Both the position numbers and the translations under genes were made by a program. The notes beneath the pieces were generated by a model. That model saw only the letters and a list, made by a program, of their open reading frames with translations. It had not been told where the DNA came from and made no database searches. Below are positions 1 to 6,581 of a stretch of 10,446 nt of DNA, one piece after another. Location of the stretch: positions 1-10,446 of the forward strand of contig JBCBDU010000067.1 of assembly GCA_038529355.1 (NCBI GenBank), written 5' to 3'. Source of the DNA: CALBPI01 sp038529355 (GTDB lineage: Bacteria; Pseudomonadota; Gammaproteobacteria; Steroidobacterales; Woeseiaceae). Each line of letters opens with the position of its first letter. The stretch's first letter is position 1.

Positions 1-188
1 CAATTACGGTCAGCAAGAAGCTGCCATAAATCGTGCTCAATACAGCGACGGCCGCTTCAATATCCGTAATTGCGCTGAATGTTGGCTGGTTGTAGTTGAC
101 GATGGTTGGTGATTGCCCGAGTAACCACCGTTCGTCGGCAGCACGAACACAAAGCGCTAAGGAAGGCTAATAACAATAAATAGGGCAA
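1..188 (-). pseudogene. Probable exported protein, 5' part, apparently frameshifted and cut by the window edge
   Basis: On the minus strand a TTG at 188-186 follows an AGG with a six-base spacer and begins MPYLLLLAFLSA, a strongly hydrophobic signal-like stretch. That frame then turns into Arg/Cys-rich sequence and stops. The neighbouring minus frame, open from about 166 to the window edge, reads ADERWLLGQSPTIVNYN and continues with ordinary-looking protein composition. Removing one base from the AAA run at 151-153 joins the two into MPYLLLLAFLSAC-VRAADERW, a signal peptide with either an LSAC lipobox or a VRA/ADE-type cleavage site. This is inference from composition only; I do not recognise the family. 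There is no positively charged residue before the hydrophobic core, which weakens the chosen start. The alternative is a plus-strand frame ending at 112, described under rejected items. The gene would be divergent from glnE. Confidence 0.35.
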
Positions 189-205
189 TGGTTGCCTAAT
201 CAGGT

Positions 206-274
206 ATACGTTGCCGGGTTTCGGGGAAACCCCTTCAGCACACGCCTTTCCCGAATTCCGGCAACGTATTTTTT
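206..274 (+). terminator. Terminator-like or attenuator-like hairpin with U-tract in front of glnE
   Basis: A perfect 12-bp inverted repeat, ATACGTTGCCGG (206-217) and CCGGCAACGTAT (258-269), is followed directly by six T (269-274). The 40-base interior can form two mutually exclusive smaller hairpins: GGGTTTC/GAAACCC (216-222 with 226-232) and GGGAAA/TTTCCC (224-229 with 247-252). The T-run is on the plus-strand side only, so it would stop plus-strand transcription 32 bases before the glnE start. It could end an upstream plus transcript or a small RNA, or act as a leader attenuator for glnE. The loop is longer than in a classical intrinsic terminator, so the assignment is an inference. Confidence 0.45.
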
Positions 275-300
275 GTGCCCGCGGCAGCCTCGGTTAGACT
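273..300 (+). promoter_or_regulatory. Weak sigma-70-like promoter candidate for glnE
   Basis: TTGTGC (273-278), a 16-base spacer and TAGACT (295-300) give a weak match to the -35/-10 consensus. The -10 element ends six bases before the glnE ATG, so a transcript from here would have almost no leader. That would fit the lack of a Shine-Dalgarno sequence before 307. The match is weak and could arise by chance. Confidence 0.2.
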
Positions 301-306
301 GCCGCT

Positions 307-3174
307 ATGCCCGCGAAGGTCCGCACTGTCGTTGCTAACCTGCCATTTGCTGCCGTATTGGAAGACAGCGATATCGGGCAGGTTGCTGATTGGTTCGACG
401 CATTCGACCAGCTGACCGCTGGCGCCGCGCGTGCGCAACTCGACGGCATGTGCGAAGCAGACTGGCGCGCTATCGTGGCGAGCCAATTCGTGCGTGATGC
501 GATGCTGTCCGAGCCGGACTACGCCTTGACACTGCTAGCAGGTACTGCGATCGAACCGTTGTTGCACCTCCCGCAAGACGCGAACGATCTGAGTCGTGCA
601 TTACGCATCTACCGGCGTCAGCAGATGCTACGGATTGCTGTTGATGATTTGTCTGGACGATGGTCGCTCGCCACTGTTCTGGGTGCGCTCAGTGATCTGG
701 CTGACGAGTGTCTGGTGGCTGCGCTGCGTGGCGCGCGTCAGCGCATGCAGCAACGCTACGGGCAGTTGCTCGATAGCGCAGGTCAGCCGGTTCCGTTGCT
801 GGCGATCTGCATGGGCAAGCTGGGTGGCCGCGAACTCAATTTCTCATCCGACATCGATGTCATTTTCACCTTCCCCAGTCAGGGGGCCAGTGACGGTCGC
901 CGCGCGCTCGAGGCCAGCGAGTATTGCTTGCGCGAGGCGCGTGAGGTGATCGCGTTGCTCGATCAGCAAACCCAGTACGGTCGTGTGTTCCGGGTCGATA
1001 CGCGCTTGCGGCCTTTTGGGGAGGCGGGGCCGTTGGCCATCAGTTTCGATGCGCTGGAGGCGTATTTGACGCGCCACGGACGTGATTGGGAGCGCTACGC
1101 GTTCGTCAAGGCCCGTTTTGTTGCCGCGGACGAAGCTGCATCGTCGCGGATAGCGCAATTCTGTGATCAGGTGATCCGTCCTTTCGTTTACCGGCGCTAT
1201 GTTGATTTTGGTGTGCTGGATTCGTTGCGCACTATGAAAGCACTGATTCAGACTGAAGTGCAGCAGGACGAACGTCAGGACGATATCAAGCGCGGTCCCG
1301 GCGGCATTCGCGAGATCGAGTTTATCGCACAATCGTGGCAGCTCATTCGCGGCGGTCAGATCGAGGCGCTGCGCACGCAGAGTCTGTATGCAGCGCTCGC
1401 TGCCGCTTGTGAAAACGGTTGCATGACGGACGAGAGTGCAACACAACTGCAAACAGCGTACGACCTGCTGCGTGTGGTTGAGAATCGCCTGCAGGCGCTT
1501 GCGGATCAGCAGACGCACAGGCTGCCACAGCAGGCCGCGCAGCAACGCGCGCTGGCGGTTGCAATGCAAGTGCGCGATTGGTCGGCATTGACCGCGTTGC
1601 TTGATGATCAGCGCGCGCGGGTGACTGGCACCTTTGATGATTTGCTGCGTGCATCTGGCGACATAGCCACGCAGAACGCCGACGTGGCGTGGCTGGATCG
1701 TCCGGCGGCCAGACTTGCCGTCGATGTGCGTGAGATGGGATTAGAGCCGGCCGACGACATTGCGCAGGCGCTGCTCGCCTTTGCGCAACGGTTGGCGCGC
1801 CCGCAGGCCGACGACGCCAGCGCCTTGCGCACGCGCACGTTAGTCGACAATGTCATGCTGCGGTTGCGCGCGTACCAAGCGCCGGCAATCGTTCTTGCGC
1901 GCCTGCTGGCGGTGGCCGAAGCAGTGCGCCGCCGCAGTGCCTATATCAGCCTGCTCAATGAGCGTCCTGACGCACTCGACTTGTTGCTGCAGCTGTGCGC
2001 CAGCAATCAATTTGTCGCGGGCGAGATCGCTGAACACCCGATACTGATCGACGAGTTGCTCATGACACCGCGCGCCGGGCAACTGACCCGAGCGGCGCTT
2101 GCTGCGCGCATGCCTGCGCTGCGCGCCGACGACGATATTGAAACGCAGATGCGTGCATTGGCCCGTTTTACACGCACGGCACAGTTTCATGTGGCGGTCG
2201 CAGATGTGCGCGAGCAGCTGCACATCATGCAGGTCAGCGATCGGCTCAGCGATATTGCCGAGCTGACCTTGCAAGCGGTGTTGCAGTTAGCCTGGTGGGA
2301 GGTGACAGCGCGCTATGGCAAGCCGGCAGGTTTCGCCGTCGACGCGCCAGGTGTAGCGATCATTGCGTACGGCAAACTCGGTGGTCTTGAGCTTGGTTAC
2401 GGGTCGGATCTGGATATCGTATTCCTGCACGATCTGCCGGCCGGGCAAACCGATGGGGAGCGCGCCATCGACAATACGCTGCTGGCGCTGCGCGTTGCGC
2501 GGCGGGTGGTGCACCTATTGGGTGTGCAAACCGGTCACGGAAGTTTGTATGAGGTTGATACGCGATTGCGACCCAGCGGCAGATCGGGGCTGTTAGTGTC
2601 GTCGCTGGCGGCATTCGAGCGCTATCAGCGTGATGACGCTTGGACCTGGGAGCACCAGGCGCTGATCCGTGCGCGATGGGTGGTCGGCGATCGCGCTGTG
2701 GGTGAGCAATTTGAAGCAGTGCGGCAGGTGACGCTGCGCGACCATGTCGACCGGGATGGCCTGACGAAAGCCGTGCGCGATATGCGCGCCCGCATGCGCG
2801 AGTCGTTGTCGCAAGGCGACGCGGAACGGTTTGATTTGAAGCAGGATGCCGGTGGCATAGCTGATCTGGAGTTCATTGTGCAATACCTCGTGTTGCGCGA
2901 TGCGCATCGATTCCCGGAGTTGCTGCGTTGGAGCGATAACATACGCCAACTCGATAGTCTGGGTGCTGCTGGCGTGTTGCAGGCGGACGAGGCGCGGGCG
3001 CTGCAGGATATCTATCGCAGCTATCGGCGCTGCGCGCATGCGCTCGCACTGGATCGCCTACCGCAACTGATCGAGCCGCAGCAGTTTGTGAACGAGCAGC
3101 GAGTGGTTAGAGATTTTTGGTCGCGCCTGATTGGTCACGCCGATCGTGCAGGATCGGACGTCGCTGACGTATAA
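307..3174 (+). CDS. glnE: Bifunctional glutamine synthetase adenylyltransferase/adenylyl-removing enzyme
   Basis: This cytoplasmic 955-residue protein, close to the usual length of about 950, adds AMP to glutamine synthetase when nitrogen is plentiful and removes it when nitrogen is scarce, under PII control. It shows the expected duplicated layout. The N-terminal adenylyl-removing half has the nucleotidyltransferase motif GKLGGRELNFSSDID (170-184, metal-binding D182 and D184), followed by its helical domain with RGPGGIREIEF (from 329). The C-terminal adenylyltransferase half has GKLGGLELGYGSDLD (689-703, D701 and D703) and then LKQDAGGIADLEF (844-856). Both active sites look intact. The ATG at 307 has no clear Shine-Dalgarno sequence, but the N-terminus fits the family length. 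It is the first gene of a close-packed array, with the next ATG three bases after its stop. In relatives such as Pseudomonas, ilvE follows glnE; here it does not. Confidence 0.97.
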   Translation: MPAKVRTVVANLPFAAVLEDSDIGQVADWFDAFDQLTAGAARAQLDGMCEADWRAIVASQFVRDAMLSEPDYALTLLAGTAIEPLLHLPQDANDLSRALRIYRRQQMLRIAVDDLSGRWSLATVLGALSDLADECLVAALRGARQRMQQRYGQLLDSAGQPVPLLAICMGKLGGRELNFSSDIDVIFTFPSQGASDGRRALEASEYCLREAREVIALLDQQTQYGRVFRVDTRLRPFGEAGPLAISFDALEAYLTRHGRDWERYAFVKARFVAADEAASSRIAQFCDQVIRPFVYRRYVDFGVLDSLRTMKALIQTEVQQDERQDDIKRGPGGIREIEFIAQSWQLIRGGQIEALRTQSLYAALAAACENGCMTDESATQLQTAYDLLRVVENRLQALADQQTHRLPQQAAQQRALAVAMQVRDWSALTALLDDQRARVTGTFDDLLRASGDIATQNADVAWLDRPAARLAVDVREMGLEPADDIAQALLAFAQRLARPQADDASALRTRTLVDNVMLRLRAYQAPAIVLARLLAVAEAVRRRSAYISLLNERPDALDLLLQLCASNQFVAGEIAEHPILIDELLMTPRAGQLTRAALAARMPALRADDDIETQMRALARFTRTAQFHVAVADVREQLHIMQVSDRLSDIAELTLQAVLQLAWWEVTARYGKPAGFAVDAPGVAIIAYGKLGGLELGYGSDLDIVFLHDLPAGQTDGERAIDNTLLALRVARRVVHLLGVQTGHGSLYEVDTRLRPSGRSGLLVSSLAAFERYQRDDAWTWEHQALIRARWVVGDRAVGEQFEAVRQVTLRDHVDRDGLTKAVRDMRARMRESLSQGDAERFDLKQDAGGIADLEFIVQYLVLRDAHRFPELLRWSDNIRQLDSLGAAGVLQADEARALQDIYRSYRRCAHALALDRLPQLIEPQQFVNEQRVVRDFWSRLIGHADRAGSDVADV

Positions 3175-3177
3175 TCG

Positions 3178-3405
3178 ATGCCGACTCCCTCAATGAACAG
3201 TAATACGATGCAAGATTCCCAAAAGCGTGAGCGGGCTAACGCGCAGACCGAGTATGTTGTCAGCGAAGCCGATCTGCCGCTGTCGTGCCCGATGCCCGAC
3301 ATGCTGTTATGGAATTCGCACCCGCGTGTTTACGTACCGGTAGAAGTCACCGGCGAGGCTAAATGCCCGTATTGTGGCGCGCATTACCGGCTGCAGCGCG
3401 ACTAG
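3178..3405 (+). CDS. Small CHCC-type zinc-finger domain protein
   Basis: This 75-residue protein belongs to the zf-CHCC family, related to the zinc-binding domain of the mitochondrial complex I subunit NDUFS6. The likely zinc ligands are C37, H48, C63 and C66. The family signature is clear: HPRVYVPVEVTGEAKCPYCGA (H48 onward) followed by Y-x-L near the C-terminus. The bacterial role is not established; members often sit next to LPS heptosyltransferase and nitrogen or amino-acid genes, as here. The first 25 or so residues are polar and unconserved-looking, so the start is uncertain: ATG codons at 3178, 3193 and 3208 are all in frame and none has a good ribosome-binding site. I keep 3178 because it lies three bases after the glnE stop and allows translational coupling. 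The hldD start follows its stop by three bases. Confidence 0.88.
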   Translation: MPTPSMNSNTMQDSQKRERANAQTEYVVSEADLPLSCPMPDMLLWNSHPRVYVPVEVTGEAKCPYCGAHYRLQRD

Positions 3406-3408
3406 ACG

Positions 3409-4359
3409 GTGATTATTGTCACCGGCGGCGCCGGCTTCATTGGTTCGAATCTTGTCGCGGCGTTGAATGCAAGCACGTCCGAACCCGTTATGGTTGTCGA
3501 CGACATGACCGACGGTCACAAGTTTACGAACCTCACCGACCTCGCTATCGCCGACTATCTCGACAAAGACGAGTTCATGCATCGCGTCGACGCTGGTGAA
3601 TCGTTTGGTGACGTTAGCGCTGTTTTTCATCAAGGCGCCTGTTCGACGACGACCGAATGGGACGGCCGCTATATGCTGTCGAACAATTTCACCTATTCCA
3701 AGATGCTGTTGCACTGGTGCCAAGCGCAACGCACACCGTTCATCTATGCCTCGTCGGCGGCAGTCTATGGTGGCAGCGACGTGTTCGCAGAGCACCCCAA
3801 ACACGAGCAACCGCTGAACGTTTACGGTTACTCCAAGCTGCTGTTCGACCAATACGTGCGTCAGCAAGCGACACAGTTCACGGCTCAGGTCGCCGGGCTT
3901 CGCTACTTCAACGTTTATGGGCCGCGCGAGCAGCACAAGGGCAGCATGGCCAGTGTCGCGTGGCATTTCTATAACCAGCTCAAAACGGAAGGCGCCGTCA
4001 AACTGTTCCGCGGCACGGACGGTTTTGCGGACGGCGAGCAGCGTCGCGATTTTGTGTACGTCGACGACGTGTGCGCCGTCAACTTGTGGTTAATGCAGCA
4101 CCCGGGCGTGCGCGGTGTGTTCAATTGCGGTACCGGTGCCTCACAACCGTTCAACGCTGTTGCGAACGCCGTGGTTGCTCATCATGGTAGTGGCGACGTT
4201 CGCTACATTGATTTTCCCGAGCATCTGGTAGGTGCATACCAAAGCTACACCGAGGCTGACCTTGCGCAGCTGCGGGCAGCAGGCTTTGACGGCGAATTCC
4301 GTGATGTCGCCAAAGGCGTCAGCGATTACCTGCACTGGTTAGACGCGCATCACGCGTGA
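3409..4359 (+). CDS. hldD: ADP-L-glycero-D-manno-heptose 6-epimerase
   Basis: This cytoplasmic short-chain dehydrogenase-type epimerase converts ADP-D-glycero-D-manno-heptose to the L-glycero form used for the LPS inner core, through a tightly bound NADP cofactor. The 316-residue length agrees with the family (about 310). The Rossmann motif TGGAGFIG is at 5-12, SSAAVYG at 115-121, and the catalytic Y139-x3-K143 lies in NVYGYSKLLFDQYV. The downstream block RYFNVYGPREQHKGSMASV is characteristic of HldD rather than of GalE or other SDR sugar epimerases, as is GEQRRDFVYVDDV. The start is a GTG at 3409, giving the N-terminus MIIVTGG; there is no room for an extension without overlapping the zinc-finger gene. 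Its stop overlaps the waaF GTG (GTGA, 4356-4359), so the two are probably translationally coupled and supply donor and transferase together. Confidence 0.96.
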   Translation: MIIVTGGAGFIGSNLVAALNASTSEPVMVVDDMTDGHKFTNLTDLAIADYLDKDEFMHRVDAGESFGDVSAVFHQGACSTTTEWDGRYMLSNNFTYSKMLLHWCQAQRTPFIYASSAAVYGGSDVFAEHPKHEQPLNVYGYSKLLFDQYVRQQATQFTAQVAGLRYFNVYGPREQHKGSMASVAWHFYNQLKTEGAVKLFRGTDGFADGEQRRDFVYVDDVCAVNLWLMQHPGVRGVFNCGTGASQPFNAVANAVVAHHGSGDVRYIDFPEHLVGAYQSYTEADLAQLRAAGFDGEFRDVAKGVSDYLHWLDAHHA

Positions 4360-5384
4360 GTGCTGCTGCCGATGCTGCGCCGCTGCTGATTGTCGGCCCC
4401 TCGTGGGTCGGTGATATGGTGATGGCGCAGAGTCTGTGCCAGTTGTTACATGCCGATAACCCGCACCGTCCGCTCGACATCATTGCACCGCCGTGGTCAT
4501 TGCCAATCGTGGCGCGGATGCCGCACGTTCGACAAGGTATCGGGCTCGACGTCAAACATGGCGAAGCGGGTCTGCGCGTGCGCCGCAACCTGGGGCATGC
4601 ACTGCGCAAGCAGGGTTATGCGCGTGCAATCGTGTTGCCGCGATCGGCCAAAGCGGCGTTGGTACCCTGGCATGCGAACATTCCGCAACGTAGCGGTTTT
4701 CGTGGTGAGTTTCGCTTCGGTTTGATCAATGATATGCGTGTCTTCGACAAGACGCTGCTCGACCAAACAGTGAAGCGGTTCGCCGCGTTGGCCCCCGCAA
4801 CGCAGCAACCGCTACCGGCACAATTGCCGCATCCTGTGTTGCACATTGACAGCGCTGCACGTGAACAGCTGTTGGTCGATTTTGCGTTGTCCGCGACGAC
4901 GCCGATTGTCGGCTTGTTACCTGGTGCCGAGTATGGACCGGCCAAGTGTTGGCCACTACCGCATTTCGCGGCGGTTGCGCGCTCACTGATTGCGGCAGGC
5001 GTTCAGGTTTGCGTATTCGGCGGACCGAAAGACCGGAACGCTGGCGCGGCGATCGTGGCGGCCGCGCCGGGCGCACACAACCTGGTCGGCGAAACGACCC
5101 TTGCAGACGTGGTGGATTTGTTGTCAGCGTGCACGGCAGTGGTCAGCAATGACTCGGGACTGATGCATGTCGCTGCCGCAGTCGGCACGCACGTTGTTGC
5201 TGTATATGGCTCGAGCAGTCCGGCATTTACCCCACCACTCACAGACACGGCGGACATCCACACATTGAATCTTTCGTGTAGCCCTTGTTTTGAGCGCAAT
5301 TGTCCGTTGGGTCATCTGGACTGTCTGAACAACATTGCGCCGCAGGCTGTGCTGGCGAGCGTCAATGCGGCGTTGAGCGGTTAG
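4356..5384 (+). CDS. waaF: ADP-heptose:LPS heptosyltransferase II
   Basis: This GT9-family (GT-B fold) enzyme adds the second L-glycero-D-manno-heptose to the first heptose of the LPS inner core on the cytoplasmic face of the inner membrane. At 342 residues it is close to E. coli WaaF (348). It has the WaaF N-terminal motif GPSWVGDM with the likely catalytic acid D20, PGAEYGPAK at 189-196, the donor-binding block NDSGLMHVAAAVGTHVVAVYG at 265-285, and the WaaF-type C-terminal cysteine cluster CSPCFERNCPLGHLDC (C308, C311, C316, C323). The GTG start overlaps the hldD stop by four bases. The usual arginine after GPAK is a cysteine here (C197). The gene ends three bases from the convergent GT9 gene, with no obvious terminator between them. 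Confidence 0.95.
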   Translation: MSAAADAAPLLIVGPSWVGDMVMAQSLCQLLHADNPHRPLDIIAPPWSLPIVARMPHVRQGIGLDVKHGEAGLRVRRNLGHALRKQGYARAIVLPRSAKAALVPWHANIPQRSGFRGEFRFGLINDMRVFDKTLLDQTVKRFAALAPATQQPLPAQLPHPVLHIDSAAREQLLVDFALSATTPIVGLLPGAEYGPAKCWPLPHFAAVARSLIAAGVQVCVFGGPKDRNAGAAIVAAAPGAHNLVGETTLADVVDLLSACTAVVSNDSGLMHVAAAVGTHVVAVYGSSSPAFTPPLTDTADIHTLNLSCSPCFERNCPLGHLDCLNNIAPQAVLASVNAALSG

Positions 5385-5387
5385 CCG

Positions 5388-6434
5388 TTAGGCAAGCAAC
5401 GCATCGAGCTTTTGGATCACTGCCTCAACGTCGACTAACAGCATCGCGGCTTCGTGACGCACGCGCTGACCCCAGCGCACTTCCTCGACACGCTTGCCGA
5501 GGTATTTCTGCAACGCTTGCGGGTACGCATCGACGGTGTACTCGGGGTTGAGTACCGGTCCGGTGCGACCCGGGTTGGATGTGGCGTATAACCCAACGAC
5601 AGGTGTGCCAGTTGCGCTGGCCATGTGCGCGGGTCCCGAATCGGGGCACAGCACGACGCTTGCGCGATCAATCAGTGCGGCGAGCTCTTTCAGCGATGTC
5701 TTGCCGACCAGATCATGTGTGCCCGCCGGTCCATCGTTTCTGATCCATTCGGCGTATTCGTGCTCTGCCGCACTGCCGGCGCCGGTCACGACAATCGTTG
5801 CGCCGTAACGATCCGCGACGTGATTGGCAACCTGCACGAAATGCGCGGCCGGCCAATTGCGAAAATTGTTGCGCCGATCACTCGAGCACGGGCTGATCAC
5901 AACCAGTGGTTGCTCGCCGTCTATGATCCGTTCGGCCAGCTCGTAGTCACTGTCTGCCAACGGCAGTCCCCACGCATATTCGCGGGCTGTCACCCCGAGC
6001 CGTTCGGCGAAGCCAAAAAAACCGTCAATGACATGGGGTCTGTGCTGCGAGGCGATGGATTCGTTGGTGAACAGCCATTGGCAGTCCCGTGCGCGGGCGC
6101 GATCAAAACCGATCTTGCGCGGTGTGCGCACCCAACGGCTCACGCGATTGGCCCGCCAGGACGCATGCATATTCAACAGCACGTCAAACTCGCGCTGCCG
6201 AAGCTCGGTGGCAAATGCGCGTCTGCGCTTGCGGCTTGCACGTTTGTCGTACACCAGCAGTTCAACGCCATCGAGATTCGCCATCAGCCCTGCCTCAACC
6301 TTGCCGATGATCCATGTCAGTTGTGCATCCGGCAGGTGTTTTTGCAGCGTGCGTACAACGGCAAGTGCGTGGCAGCAATCGCCAATGGCCGACAAGCGCA
6401 GCAGACAGATCTTTTGAATTTGCTGCGCGCTCAT
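5388..6434 (-). CDS. GT9-family glycosyltransferase, heptosyltransferase-like
   Basis: This 348-residue GT-B enzyme is of the ADP-heptose:LPS heptosyltransferase family (WaaC/WaaF/WaaQ group). The N-terminus ICLLRLSAIGDCCHALAVV carries the conserved Asp (D19) of the family. The donor-binding block CPDSGPAHMASATGTPVVGLYA lies at 263-284. It lacks the C-terminal cysteine cluster of WaaF, so it is a different branch. A heptosyltransferase I (WaaC-like) or III-like role is possible, but the acceptor cannot be told from sequence. The frame is open upstream to 6563, but that extension has non-family composition. I start at the ATG at 6434, where the conserved fold begins, though its Shine-Dalgarno sequence is weak. 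The gene stands alone on the minus strand, convergent with waaF and divergent from kdkA, with a 147-base gap that must hold both promoters. Confidence 0.87.
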   Translation of the reverse strand: MSAQQIQKICLLRLSAIGDCCHALAVVRTLQKHLPDAQLTWIIGKVEAGLMANLDGVELLVYDKRASRKRRRAFATELRQREFDVLLNMHASWRANRVSRWVRTPRKIGFDRARARDCQWLFTNESIASQHRPHVIDGFFGFAERLGVTAREYAWGLPLADSDYELAERIIDGEQPLVVISPCSSDRRNNFRNWPAAHFVQVANHVADRYGATIVVTGAGSAAEHEYAEWIRNDGPAGTHDLVGKTSLKELAALIDRASVVLCPDSGPAHMASATGTPVVGLYATSNPGRTGPVLNPEYTVDAYPQALQKYLGKRVEEVRWGQRVRHEAAMLLVDVEAVIQKLDALLA

Positions 6435-6581
6435 TGCGATTGTGTTGCGGGATCGCTCATGCCCGCAGTGTACCGTTGTGCTTTGTGTACAGGCCAGTCG
6501 CGGTTCGGCCGACGCCATCGTTTCAGGTACCATGACACCGCGCGCAGGCGGGCTGCTGCGCAAGTTGCCGGAGCGACATCG
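6435..6581. promoter_or_regulatory. Divergent intergenic region between the GT9 gene and kdkA
   Basis: This 147-base gap must drive the GT9 gene leftward and kdkA rightward. I see no strong sigma-70 promoter. A small inverted repeat, GCGGG (6447-6451) and CCCGC (6462-6466), lies near the GT9 start. GGAG at 6570-6573 is a good Shine-Dalgarno sequence eight bases before the kdkA TTG. Confidence 0.4.

Noticed and set aside
2..112. Plus-strand open frame running in from the left edge and ending in TGA at 110-112 (tail ...CAECWLVVVDDGW)
   Set aside because: It could be the end of an upstream gene, but the minus-strand reading gives a signal peptide and better protein-like composition. Neither is proved, and I found no family match for this one.
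844..1569. 241-codon minus-strand open frame inside glnE
   Set aside because: It is a shadow of glnE, which is well supported by motifs on both sides of this region.
3170..3175. Perfect TATAAT hexamer across the glnE stop codon
   Set aside because: There is no acceptable -35 box at 16-18 bases, and the transcript would start inside or after the first ATG of the zinc-finger gene. It is probably chance.
6435..6563. N-terminal extension of the GT9 gene to an ATG at 6563
   Set aside because: The extra 43 residues lie before the conserved N-terminal strand, look non-coding in composition and would cover the whole kdkA promoter region.
5625..6581. Long plus-strand open frame in front of kdkA, continuous with it
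   Set aside because: It is the complement of the GT9 gene, rich in Cys, Arg, Gln and His with no family motif. KdkA homology begins only after the TTG at 6582.
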